58,583 bases of DNA from Patescibacteria group bacterium (lineage in GTDB: Bacteria; Patescibacteriota; JABMPQ01), in assembly GCA_018818965.1 (NCBI GenBank), contig JAHJQX010000018.1:1-58583 (forward strand), given 5' to 3'. How positions within the stretch are numbered: the stretch's first letter is position 1; the number at the start of each line of letters is the position of its first letter. Positions 25,536-33,279 of the stretch are shown piece after piece. A model generated the notes under the pieces. That model saw only the letters and a program-made list of their open reading frames with translations, was not told the origin of the DNA and did not search any database. Made by a program: the position numbers and the translations under genes.

Positions 25536-26411
25536 CTATTTAATAATACTTTCTAAACCCTCCACCCACCCTAAACTTCCACATTTTTCAGTGACAAATA
25601 TCTTTTTAACTAAGCCTTGAGTGTCGTCTACACTTAAGCTATTTTTGAACTTTTCTATTATGATGCCAGGATTAACCTCAGAATTTTTTACAAGCATAAA
25701 CTTTCTACTAACTCTGATTAGCTCAAGATCAGCCAAAGAATCACCGACAGCCATTGTTTCATTATGGGAACAATTTAACCTTTTTTGGATTATTTCTGCT
25801 GCTGAACATTTATTTGCGCCTTTAATAACTAGATGGTAAGCATGATCTCGCGTCTCATCGGAATTTGAAATTTCAATGAAGCCGTTGTCTACAATTTCCA
25901 GATAGGGAAAATTATTAAGCAAAAGCTTGTTGAATAATTTAAGGTCTATATTTCCTCTCAAAAGAACCGTGCCTCTTTTGTTCATAATATTGTTTTTTGG
26001 ATCACCTGGCCGACCGTCCTTAGGAGTGAAAATTAAAAGTTTTTCTTTTCTTGTTTTAGCCTTCTCTAACAGTAAGTCTACAGCGCCGACTATATACATC
26101 GCATCATGACTATTTGTCTCGGATAAACAGTTCAAAAAGTTATCATTATCCTCATAGCTTTTTAGATCTCCATGGTTGATGATTTCTTCCTCTCCATAAG
26201 ATATGATAGCTCCTAATTCAGCAATAAATATAGGAGAAAGTTGGTTTTCCTTAACTATTTTACTAGCTTCTTTTATTGATCTTCCAGAAACCAATGAAAC
26301 AGTAATACCTTTCTTTTGAAGGATCTCTTTTAGCTTTCTGGCTGGTGCTAAAACTTTACCCCCTTGGTTTGCATAGGCGCCATCATAGTCGGTAAGTATT
26401 AGTTTAATCAT
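25536..26411 (-). CDS. HAD-superfamily phosphatase (Cof / sugar-phosphatase type)
   Basis: 291 residues from the preferred ATG at 26409-26411. The track's longer frame adds 31 residues without similarity to the fold. Motif I 'LTDYDGAYA' (nucleophile Asp and general acid Asp), motif II 'VSLVSGRS', the motif III Lys in 'HLVIKGANK' and motif IV 'AVGDSLADLEL' are in order. Spacing suits a type-IIB cap, as in mannosyl-3-phosphoglycerate, sucrose or trehalose-phosphate phosphatases. Substrate unknown. It lies between island repeats D and E. Confidence 0.82.
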   Translation of the reverse strand: MIKLILTDYDGAYANQGGKVLAPARKLKEILQKKGITVSLVSGRSIKEASKIVKENQLSPIFIAELGAIISYGEEEIINHGDLKSYEDNDNFLNCLSETNSHDAMYIVGAVDLLLEKAKTRKEKLLIFTPKDGRPGDPKNNIMNKRGTVLLRGNIDLKLFNKLLLNNFPYLEIVDNGFIEISNSDETRDHAYHLVIKGANKCSAAEIIQKRLNCSHNETMAVGDSLADLELIRVSRKFMLVKNSEVNPGIIIEKFKNSLSVDDTQGLVKKIFVTEKCGSLGWVEGLESIIK

Positions 26412-26505
26412 AAAGTGGATGTTATCTAATTGCTTAGATGCATTATATATGAGCAGCCTGGCTAAGTCCATCACAATCGGTTCGACCGTCCGATCCCCGT
26501 CCAAA

Positions 26506-26528
26506 ACAAAAAGGCTTAAACAAGCCTT
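26506..26528 (-). terminator. Terminator hairpin at the edge of repeat copy E
   Basis: On the minus strand AAGGCTT-GTTT-AAGCCTT runs into TTTGTTTT. No minus-strand gene lies immediately upstream of it, so it appears to belong to the repeat. Confidence 0.6.
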
Positions 26529-26649
26529 AAAATGGATTTACTCCCGGGGTCGGGCAGGTTCCGAACTCTAAATTGGGGTAAAATAGCAGATAATTTGGCT
26601 TTGGTGCAGAATCAGGCTTGTTTTACAGCGGTAGATTTGGTTTATTGAT
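26516..26649 (+). repeat. Island repeat copy E with tRNA-Asn 3'-end remnant
   Basis: Contains CTTAAAATGGATTTACTCC (26526-26544), shared with copy C, and AGATTTGGTTTATTGAT (26633-26649), shared with A and D. ACTCCCGGGGTCGGGC (26540-26555) is identical and in the same orientation to the 3' end of the tRNA-Asn gene (29347-29362). Confidence 0.75.
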
Positions 26650-26673
26650 TGGCCGTCGCATTAATTATACAAT
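26645..26673 (+). promoter_or_regulatory. Promoter of the propeller protein at 26725
   Basis: TTGATT (26645-26650), 17-bp spacer, TACAAT (26668-26673). The -35 box is the end of repeat copy E. A second -10-like TACAAT is at 26689-26694. Confidence 0.5.
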
Positions 26674-26724
26674 CCCTGTCATATTTGCTACAATCAATGT
26701 AACTTGCTAATTAAAAATAAAAAA

Positions 26725-28611
26725 ATGAAAACTAAAGTATTCGCCAAGAGATACTCCGCCGGAGTTGCCGTGTTTATTTTCACTTTTGTTGGTTTTCTGG
26801 TTCTCTTCTGCCCCGGTCTCTCTTCAGCCGCTTCTATTATTACCGGTGCTGGCTCGGGCGGCGGTCCGCACGTACGGTCTTTTGACGAAATTGGCGATGT
26901 TGAAGATGAGCCGGATAAGCTCATGGCCTATGCTAATTCTTATCGGGGTGGAGTACGAGTAGCCACGGGTGATATTGATGCTGATGGCGAAGATGAGATA
27001 ATAACAGGGACAGGTGAAAACGGTGGTCCTCATCTGCGGGTCTTTGAAAAGGATGGTACTCAACGGGGGATAGAATTCTTTCCCTTCGATAGTAAATTCC
27101 GTGGTGGCATGGACGTGGCAGCTGGTGACTTTGATGACGATGGCAAAGAGGACATTGCGGTTTCCCAGTTCTCCAATGGTCAGGCTTGGGTTAAGGTCTA
27201 TCGTTATAATACTGCCAAAACTGTTCTTTTCGAGGCTAATGTTTTTGGTAATATAGAATGTGGAGCGACGGTGGCGATGGGAGATGTAGATGACGATGGC
27301 AAAGATGAGTTAATCGTCGGTGCTGGTACCGGGGGTGGACCTTTAGTACGGGTTTATGATTATAATGAAAACAGCCAAACCGGCACTCTCAAGCCGATCC
27401 AATTCTTTGCTTTTGCAGAAACTACCAGAACAGGCGTGGATGTGGCGGCCGGTGATACTGACGATGATGGGAAAGCAGAAATAGCAGTTTCCCAGTTGAA
27501 AAATGGGCAGGCCTGGGTCAAGGTTTATCGCTATAATAATGAGCAAACAGTGTTAGGCAACTGGAATGCTTACGGTGACCCGGCGGTAGGAGCGAACATC
27601 GACATGATTGATATTGATGACGATGATGAAGCAGAGATCATCACTGGTGCTGGTAATGGCGGTGGGCCACAAGTGAGAGCCTTTGAGGAAGATGGCACTC
27701 TCAGCGAAGAAATGGACGACTTTTTTGCATATGATTCTAAATTCCGTGGTGGGGTGGATGTAGCCGGCTTTACGGAAGAGTCCACTTATACTAGCCCCTG
27801 GAATGTTGAGGGCGAAAAAATTATCGCCGAGCCTCATTTTTTTGATGTTAGCGTCGTTCAACTTAGCGATGGTAGATACCGAATGTATGGGGAATTGTAT
27901 GGTTCTATTAAAAGCTACGTTTCAGATGATGGGCTTGATTGGAGAGCAGAGGCAGGAACCAGAATGGAGAGCGCTGCTTTTCCTTATGTGACTGGAATTA
28001 CTGGTGGATGGCGGATGTTCTATGTTCCCGCAGGAGGAGGGCTAGAGCAGAATCAGTTTTTGAGCGCAGTTTCATCTGACGGTTTGACTTTTACCCAAGA
28101 GGATGGGATTCGTTATACAGCGGGGAGTGAATGTGATACCATCAGCGGTCCTAGGATTATAGAGCTGGACAATGGATCTTCTCGACTTTATTATACCGGA
28201 GTAAGTGGTTCTGGAAGTTCAGAGCGGTCAGACATTTTTAGCGCTGTAGCTAGTGATGGTTTAAATTTTACTCACGAGAATGGGATGAGGATAAATTCTA
28301 CTGTTTCTCCTCTAATTGGTTCGCGGGCTGCCCACGCTTTTCCTATTGAAAATTCGGCAGGGGAGATCGAGCTTTACTTTGCCGGGGCGACTGGCAATGG
28401 TGGGGGGATTTTTTCCGCTGTCTCTAACAATGGACTTGATTTTACTATAAATCCTTACCCACAAATTCAAGAGTTAGGTAATAGTATTTCTCCGCAAGAT
28501 CCCTACATTATAGAGACAGGGAATAATTGGCGAATGTATTATGGTCTTTATCGAGGAGCTGAAGTAGTTACTGAATCAGGGATTTACTTAGCCGATAAGG
28601 CGACTGATTAA
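26725..28611 (+). CDS. Secreted two-propeller protein (FG-GAP-like plus glycosidase-like propeller)
   Basis: 628 residues from the ATG at 26725, chosen over the track start at 26704 because it follows the A-rich context shared by the other secreted genes. The signal peptide ends near 'GLSSAAS'. The first half has repeats of 'GGPHVRSF ... GDIDADGEDEIITG' type with calcium-loop motifs, as in the M4 and beta-helix proteins. The second half has repeats such as 'FSAVASDGLNFTHENG' and 'FSAVSNNGLDFTINP' with aromatic blades, resembling five-bladed GH43/68-like or sialidase-like propellers. No catalytic acids can be assigned. Carbohydrate binding on the cell surface is a guess. Confidence 0.85.
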   Translation: MKTKVFAKRYSAGVAVFIFTFVGFLVLFCPGLSSAASIITGAGSGGGPHVRSFDEIGDVEDEPDKLMAYANSYRGGVRVATGDIDADGEDEIITGTGENGGPHLRVFEKDGTQRGIEFFPFDSKFRGGMDVAAGDFDDDGKEDIAVSQFSNGQAWVKVYRYNTAKTVLFEANVFGNIECGATVAMGDVDDDGKDELIVGAGTGGGPLVRVYDYNENSQTGTLKPIQFFAFAETTRTGVDVAAGDTDDDGKAEIAVSQLKNGQAWVKVYRYNNEQTVLGNWNAYGDPAVGANIDMIDIDDDDEAEIITGAGNGGGPQVRAFEEDGTLSEEMDDFFAYDSKFRGGVDVAGFTEESTYTSPWNVEGEKIIAEPHFFDVSVVQLSDGRYRMYGELYGSIKSYVSDDGLDWRAEAGTRMESAAFPYVTGITGGWRMFYVPAGGGLEQNQFLSAVSSDGLTFTQEDGIRYTAGSECDTISGPRIIELDNGSSRLYYTGVSGSGSSERSDIFSAVASDGLNFTHENGMRINSTVSPLIGSRAAHAFPIENSAGEIELYFAGATGNGGGIFSAVSNNGLDFTINPYPQIQELGNSISPQDPYIIETGNNWRMYYGLYRGAEVVTESGIYLADKATD

Positions 28612-28703
28612 TTAATTGAAAATCATTTTCATGTAGTCATCAGGCGATTTGTCATCATGCTAGTAATTTCACATACTAAATCTCCGGACGTGGTTTTTTA
28701 TTA

Positions 28704-28805
28704 CCAAAAAAGAGGCCTCAGAACCTCTTCTTTTATTACCTCAATTAGGCTAATTTAAGCCTAAAACTCCGGGAGATAGAGATGATTAGAACTTGTTTGA
28801 TATAA
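28704..28805 (+). repeat. Island repeat copy F
   Basis: Aligns with the first 97 bp of copy D: hairpin AAGAGG...CCTCTT (28710-28729), 'TTTAAGCCTAAAACTCCGGG' and 'GATTAGAACTTGTTTG'. It ends next to the stop codon of the gene at 28807. Confidence 0.75.
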
Positions 28806-28806
28806 A

Positions 28807-29151
28807 CTAGCCAAGCTCTTTTACCTCTTCGAGAACTTTTGCCTCATGACCAGTTCTAGCGTAGTCTCTAATGGTAAATTCGACTCTTGTATCATTTCCA
28901 TTAATATTGATCTCTCTAGTCAGCTTACGAACCTCTGCTTCACTTGCTCCAGGATTTTTCATGTCTAATATTATGGTAGGACGTTCAGAAGTAAAATAAG
29001 CATTATCTGTTAGCGCTAGATGTAATTCTTTTGTAGTTTTAAATTGACGATTCTCTAACAAACTATTCAAGGTTTGATCTAATAAAAAATCAAGACTTAG
29101 ATTTGGTTCCCCGACTTCTCCTTTGCTAGGTGTATGACGATCTCCAGCCAT
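28807..29151 (-). CDS. Hypothetical protein
   Basis: 114 residues, soluble and charged, no signal peptide. It has an alpha/beta-looking pattern ('RPTIILDMKNPGASEAEVRKL'). I recognise no family. It ends at repeat copy F and is preceded by 196 bp with no gene, holding a weak further repeat ('AGTTAGAACTTCTCCCAAAC' near 29284-29303) and then the tRNA. Confidence 0.6.
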   Translation of the reverse strand: MAGDRHTPSKGEVGEPNLSLDFLLDQTLNSLLENRQFKTTKELHLALTDNAYFTSERPTIILDMKNPGASEAEVRKLTREININGNDTRVEFTIRDYARTGHEAKVLEEVKELG

Positions 29152-29347
29152 AGTATATTATAATTAAAAATAAGATAACTTTATTATACAAATGTATTTT
29201 TTTCATAACAAGAGAATATATTGTTTTATGGTGGACATTTTTTTATTACATCAGGTTCGAACTCTAGCTCGAGGGCGCCAAAGTTAGAACTTCTCCCAAA
29301 CAGAAATACCCCTTAAATTAGGGATATTTTCGGAATATAAATTTCAA

Positions 29348-29419
29348 CTCCCGGGGTCGGGCTCGAACCGACAACCTACTGGTTAACAGCCAGTTGCTCT
29401 ACCATTGAGCTACCCGGGA
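29348..29419 (-). tRNA. tRNA-Asn (anticodon GTT)
   Basis: 72 nt with a full cloverleaf: acceptor stem TCCCGGG/CCCGGGA with discriminator G, D-arm 'AGCTCAATGGTAGAGC', anticodon stem ACTGG/CCAGT with loop CTGTTAA, and T-arm GTCGG-TTCGAGC-CCGAC. CCA is not encoded. Its 5' end directly abuts the stop codon of the GIY-YIG gene. Its 3' end faces the island. Confidence 0.95.
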
Positions 29420-29671
29420 TTAATTTAGTGTGTTTTTTAGATGTCTTCCAATGTATTTTCTTCCTGCACAAGATTTATAGTATTTCTCCTTCTTTGTCGC
29501 ATCCTTTTGTGATGTAAAAGCTTCATAATAAATCAACTCCAACTTACCCCGATGCTTAGTAGATTTAACTTTTCCATCTCCATGTTCTTTTATCCTCTTT
29601 TCTAAATTCCCAGAATAACCTACATATAGTCTGTCGTCTTTGTCGCATTTCAAAACGTATACGTAATACAT
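29420..29671 (-). CDS. Small GIY-YIG nuclease-domain protein (UPF0213 type)
   Basis: 83 residues, one GIY-YIG domain: 'MYYVYVLKCDKDDRLYVGYSG' start, 'LEKRIKEH' with the catalytic-type Arg, 'LELIYYEAF' and the Glu in 'KDATKKEKYYKS'. Stand-alone GIY-YIG proteins are widespread in small genomes and of unclear cellular role; some relatives are mobile nucleases. The gene sits exactly between an intact tRNA-Asn and a partial second copy of that tRNA's 5' part. Confidence 0.9.
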   Translation of the reverse strand: MYYVYVLKCDKDDRLYVGYSGNLEKRIKEHGDGKVKSTKHRGKLELIYYEAFTSQKDATKKEKYYKSCAGRKYIGRHLKNTLN

Positions 29672-29688
29672 AATTATAACACTATAGT

Positions 29689-29760
29689 CAGTTGCTCCCC
29701 GCCTCGCTTCGACTACGCCGAAGGCGAGTCGAGGCGGGTACCATTGAGCTACCCGGGATT
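29689..29760 (-). pseudogene. Partial tRNA-Asn copy (5' part) interrupted by a palindrome
   Basis: CAGTTGCTC (29689-29697) and TACCATTGAGCTACCCGGG with following ATT (29739-29760) are identical to contiguous sequence in the intact tRNA-Asn gene and its 5' flank. A 41-bp palindrome sits between them, in the D-loop. The anticodon loop, T-arm and 3' acceptor strand are absent, so it cannot be functional. Confidence 0.85.
29698..29738. repeat. 41-bp GC-rich palindromic element inserted in the tRNA-Asn copy
   Basis: CCCGCCTCG and CGAGGCGGG form a perfect 9-bp outer stem; CTTCG/CGAAG forms an inner stem. Insertion boundaries are exact because the interrupted sequence is known from the intact tRNA. 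Confidence 0.85.
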
Positions 29761-29778
29761 ATTTAGTTGTAAAACCCT

Positions 29779-29797
29779 GCTCATCAACGAGATGAGC
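29779..29797 (-). terminator. Likely terminator after rpoD
   Basis: On the minus strand GCTCATC-TCGTT-GATGAGC is a perfect 7-bp stem, followed by AGGGTTTTAC, about 10 bp past the rpoD stop. Confidence 0.55.
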
Positions 29798-29808
29798 GCA
29801 ATTTCCTC

Positions 29809-31170
29809 CTAATACTCTTCTAGCTTCCTAACATACTCGTGTTCGCGAATCTTTTCAAGAGCTTTGGCCTCAATTTGACGAATACGTTCACGCGTCACTC
29901 CAAATTCTTGCCCCACTTCTTCTAAAGTATGGGCAACACCATCAGCCAAACCAAACCGCACTTCCAAAATCTTCTGTTCACGTGGAGTAAGATGTTGCAC
30001 AATTTCTTTAATGTGATCTTTCAATAAGCGGCGCGAAGCAGAGTGATCCGGCGCGATACTCTTCACGTCCTGGATAAAATCACTGAGTGTACTGTCATCT
30101 TCTTCTTCACCAACTGAAGCGTCTAGGGAAACCGTCTCTTGCGAAATTTTAATTATGTGCCGCACCTTAACAATCGGTAATCCCATCTCGGCGGCGATTT
30201 CTTCTGGGGTAGGCTCACGACCCAGCTCTTGCACCAAGTGTCGCTCAATTTGCGTAAATTTATTAATGGTCTCAACCATGTGCACTGGAATACGGATAGT
30301 GCGAGATTGGTCAGCTAGTGCTCTGGTAATCGCTTGTCGAATCCACCAGGTAGCATAGGTAGAAAACTTATAGCCTTTCTTGTAGTCAAATTTTTCTACT
30401 GCCCGGAATAGACCAAGATTACCTTCTTGGATCAGATCGAGTAGAGTCAGATTACGGCCGACATATTTTTTAGCGATGCTAACAACCAAACGCAAGTTAG
30501 CTTCAATCAGTTTTTGGAAAGCAAATTCGTCCTCGGCATCTTTTTTCTTAGCCAAGAATACCTCTTCTTTAGCAGTCAAGAGAGGAACTTTGCCAATCTC
30601 ACGCAAGTACATCTGGATTGAATCAGAGCTGATGGCGACCAAATCCATCCGCGAAGGCCTCTTCTTTACTTGTTTTTTCTTTTCTTCTTCAGTGAGAAGT
30701 TTGGCTATTGGCTTGGTTATTTCAACGTTATATTTATTAAACAATTCGATAAGATCCTCTAGCTCATTAAGGTGGTTTTCTATTTCGGGGATAGCATGCA
30801 GAATTTCTTCTTCAGTGACAAAATTTTGATCCCGCCCTTTGCTTATTAAATATTCAATTTTTGCGGGATCCAATTCTGGGGAGGGGATAGTGAGTACCTG
30901 ACTGGTTATTTTTCTACTGGCAGTTTTTGGGGACGGTTTAGTTTTTGCCCCTTCACTTTTGGGCTTGCGATGTTTTTTCCCAATCGTCGATGTTTTAGAA
31001 TGATAAATCCGACAACTGCGGCAGTAATATTTTTCGCCCGCTGTTTTTTTCTTGGCTCGAATTTTGTTCACCGATTTACGCATCGTTTTTTTACGAGAAA
31101 CTTTTTTCTGAGGTGAGCGGCGAGCTTCCCCCTTTTTTGTTTTGCGAGAACGTTTTTTTGCTCTAGACAT
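29809..31170 (-). CDS. rpoD: Primary RNA polymerase sigma factor (sigma-70)
   Basis: 453 residues. From about residue 190: region 1.2 ('[21 protein letters not shown]'), region 2 ('[21 protein letters not shown]', '[18 protein letters not shown]'), region 3 and region 4 ('[15 protein letters not shown]', '[20 protein letters not shown]'), all canonical. A region 1.1-like segment lies at about 100-150. Unusually, the first 95 residues are strongly Lys/Arg-rich and contain '[20 protein letters not shown]', a possible Cys2His2 zinc site. It follows dnaG by 26 bp, as in the classical macromolecular synthesis operon. Confidence 0.96.
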   Translation of the reverse strand: MSRAKKRSRKTKKGEARRSPQKKVSRKKTMRKSVNKIRAKKKTAGEKYYCRSCRIYHSKTSTIGKKHRKPKSEGAKTKPSPKTASRKITSQVLTIPSPELDPAKIEYLISKGRDQNFVTEEEILHAIPEIENHLNELEDLIELFNKYNVEITKPIAKLLTEEEKKKQVKKRPSRMDLVAISSDSIQMYLREIGKVPLLTAKEEVFLAKKKDAEDEFAFQKLIEANLRLVVSIAKKYVGRNLTLLDLIQEGNLGLFRAVEKFDYKKGYKFSTYATWWIRQAITRALADQSRTIRIPVHMVETINKFTQIERHLVQELGREPTPEEIAAEMGLPIVKVRHIIKISQETVSLDASVGEEEDDSTLSDFIQDVKSIAPDHSASRRLLKDHIKEIVQHLTPREQKILEVRFGLADGVAHTLEEVGQEFGVTRERIRQIEAKALEKIREHEYVRKLEEY

Positions 31171-31196
31171 AGTAAGTGGAGATAGTAAAAATAAAT

Positions 31197-33041
31197 TTAG
31201 TTGATTTGAGCTAGTTGATCAGAAAATTTGTTAAATTCTTCGGTTAGTTTTTCCAAAGCCGACTGGTTTTTTACTTCTTCAGCTTGTTTGATTTCGGTTT
31301 GCAGCTGCTTCATCTGCTGTTGCAACCAACTTTTCTGTAAGTTGGCGATTGACTGTTCTGTTTCTGTTATTACGTCTGCGCTGGAAAAATCTTCCGGTAG
31401 CATATCTTTTTGTAAATACAACTCAACCACCGCTGTTTGCTCAGCCGCCTTTTCATTCTTACTTTTTAGTTTTTCCAGAAATTTAGTAAACTGGAATTCT
31501 GACCTGTTCTCAGTATAATATTTTTTTAATTCGGCGTAAACCTCTTGTAGAGAAGGATGGATGTGTTTTTCATCTATCGCTGGGATGATTATTTCTAAGC
31601 TGTTCGGGAAATTAAAGGCGAGACTAAGAAGTTGGGTAGAGAATAATTCGTTCTTATTTTTCTTTAAGGGAGCTTCAATTTCGGGAGCTTGTCCTCGACC
31701 TGTTTCAAAGGTTGCTTGAGTTTTTACTTTAGCTAGGTAGTCATGTAAAATATCTTCAGTCACGGCTAGTTTCTGTGCTAGTTTCTGAATATAATGCGCT
31801 TTTTCGACTTCGTCGGTCAGGTTGGCAATAACGGGAATTAAAGCAGCTGTAGCCTTCTTTTTGTCAGCCACAAGGCTAAAGTCAAGATCTTGAAAAGTAG
31901 TAGTAAAGTAGAATTCCATAATAGCCTTAGCCTCTCTAAGTGTTTTTTGCCAAAGCTTAGGATTTTTCCGGACACAATCATCCGGATCCATCCCCTCGGG
32001 CATAATAGCTACTTTCACATTTAATCCTTGGGCGAGAGCGATATCAATGCCGCGCTTGGCTGCTTCATTACCAGCTAGATCCATATCAAAAGCGAGAATG
32101 ACATTGCTAGTATAGCGTTTAATTAAGTTAATTTGCTCTAGCGTCAGGGCGGTGCCGGAGGAGGCAACGACGTTTTTAACGCCAGCTTGGTGAGAAGCCA
32201 GAGCGTCCATGTAGCCTTCAACGATCACGGCATAGTCTAAGCGGCGCATCTCACTTTTAGCTTTATCAAGGGCATACAGGATACGTGATTTGTCGTAGAG
32301 CATTGTCTGCGGAGAATTAATATACTTGGCACCCTGATCCTCGTCTGGTCCGGGCATAATGCGTCCACCAAAACCAACAATATTGCCTTGCCCGTCGGCG
32401 ATGGGAAACATCAAGCGATGACGAAAACGATCGTAAAAGCCGGACTTGTTTTCGCGCTTAATAATCAAGCCAGCGTCGAGGATATCTCGATCTTGGAAGC
32501 CTTTCTGGTGTAGAAAGTTACTGAGCGCATCCCAGAGATTGGGAGAGTAGCCGAGCTTAAAGTTGGTGATGGATTCCTCGGATACCTGGCGAGTTTTTAG
32601 ATAATCGCGAGCGGCTTGGCCAGCTTTACTTTTCAGCAAAGATTGATGGAAAAACTCAGTCGTCAACTCCAGGATTTCTAGCAGCTTAGAGCGTTTACTC
32701 TGTTGCTCGGGATTGGCGGGGGCACGCAACTGCACGCCCGCTTTGCGCGCCAGCATTTTGAGGGCGTCGATGAACTCTAACCCTTCCATTTCCATCACGA
32801 AAGCAAAGATATCACCACCCTTGGAACAGCCGAAACAATGCCAAATCTGCTTATCGACGGAGACCATCAGCGACGGTGTTTTTTCATTATGAAAAGGACA
32901 GCAGGCCTTATAATTGGCGCCCGCTTTCTTGAGGGGGATATATTCTTGAATCAGCTCGGCGATGTCGAGACGATCCTTAATGTCTTCAGAGGGCTTGTTC
33001 ATGGGGGATTGAGAAGAAGTATTTAAAAAACTCAGCAACAT
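31197..33041 (-). CDS. dnaG: DNA primase
   Basis: 614 residues in the track frame. An internal ATG at 33002 ('[17 protein letters not shown]') better matches the family N-terminus and would give 601. The CHC2 zinc finger is intact ('[14 protein letters not shown] ... CFGCSKGGD'). Then come the RNA-polymerase core and TOPRIM domain ('[12 protein letters not shown]', '[14 protein letters not shown]', 'MDPDD'), and a C-terminal helical region for helicase contact. It makes RNA primers at the replication fork. It is first in the operon with rpoD. Confidence 0.96.
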   Translation of the reverse strand: MLLSFLNTSSQSPMNKPSEDIKDRLDIAELIQEYIPLKKAGANYKACCPFHNEKTPSLMVSVDKQIWHCFGCSKGGDIFAFVMEMEGLEFIDALKMLARKAGVQLRAPANPEQQSKRSKLLEILELTTEFFHQSLLKSKAGQAARDYLKTRQVSEESITNFKLGYSPNLWDALSNFLHQKGFQDRDILDAGLIIKRENKSGFYDRFRHRLMFPIADGQGNIVGFGGRIMPGPDEDQGAKYINSPQTMLYDKSRILYALDKAKSEMRRLDYAVIVEGYMDALASHQAGVKNVVASSGTALTLEQINLIKRYTSNVILAFDMDLAGNEAAKRGIDIALAQGLNVKVAIMPEGMDPDDCVRKNPKLWQKTLREAKAIMEFYFTTTFQDLDFSLVADKKKATAALIPVIANLTDEVEKAHYIQKLAQKLAVTEDILHDYLAKVKTQATFETGRGQAPEIEAPLKKNKNELFSTQLLSLAFNFPNSLEIIIPAIDEKHIHPSLQEVYAELKKYYTENRSEFQFTKFLEKLKSKNEKAAEQTAVVELYLQKDMLPEDFSSADVITETEQSIANLQKSWLQQQMKQLQTEIKQAEEVKNQSALEKLTEEFNKFSDQLAQIN

Positions 33042-33060
33042 ATCTTTGCATTCCGCTAAA

Positions 33061-33089
33061 ATTATATACTGGATATGGTATTATTACAA
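33061..33089 (-). promoter_or_regulatory. Promoter of dnaG-rpoD
   Basis: On the minus strand TTGTAA (33084-33089), 17-bp spacer, TATAAT (33061-33066). The start near 33054 allows either the 33041 ATG (13-nt leader) or the 33002 ATG (52-nt leader). Confidence 0.75.
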
Positions 33090-33127
33090 TGAGATAAAGG
33101 TGGTGAGCGTACATTGCCCGAACATCC

Positions 33128-33156
33128 TTGACAAAACATGATCTTATTGATATATT
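33128..33156 (+). promoter_or_regulatory. Strong promoter of the DEAD-box helicase gene
   Basis: Perfect TTGACA (33128-33133), 17-bp spacer, TATATT (33151-33156). Predicted start near 33163, so the leader is about 100 nt, long for this genome. Confidence 0.85.
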
Positions 33157-33172
33157 ACACTCTTAAAACATA

Positions 33173-33194
33173 GCTTGGTGTAATTACCCCAAGC
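33173..33194 (+). promoter_or_regulatory. Leader hairpin 1 of the helicase mRNA
   Basis: GCTTGGTGTAA and TTACCCCAAGC are 11-bp arms with one mismatch. As RNA the outer GCTTGG/CCAAGC would pair around a 10-nt loop. Confidence 0.6.
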
Positions 33195-33201
33195 AACTCG
33201 A

Positions 33202-33279
33202 CTCTTTTTGTGTCATAGTGTGACCTCTAAGAACGCCGGGTTACACATTATTTGTTACAAATTTATGACACAAAGAGAG
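33202..33279 (+). promoter_or_regulatory. 16-bp hairpin burying the helicase start codon
   Basis: CTCTTTTTGTGTCATA (33202-33217) pairs with TATGACACAAAGAGAG (33264-33279): 16 continuous pairs with one G-U. The start ATG (33265-33267) lies inside the right arm. An 8-bp stem, GTGTGACC (33218-33225) with GGTTACAC (33239-33246), extends it inward. This resembles an RNA thermometer or another translational switch. Confidence 0.7.

Noticed and set aside
26412-26504. N-terminal 31-codon extension of the HAD gene
   Set aside because: The HAD fold starts right at the internal ATG (26411); the extension shows no similarity to the fold.
26470-26510. tRNA-like T-arm (GGTTCGACC) upstream of the HAD gene
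   Set aside because: No 5-bp/7-nt T-arm and no matching acceptor or anticodon arm can be drawn; the bases were left as non-coding upstream sequence.
33208-33264. TTG start proposed by the ORF track for the helicase
   Set aside because: It would place the leader hairpin in the coding sequence; family similarity starts after the ATG at 33265.
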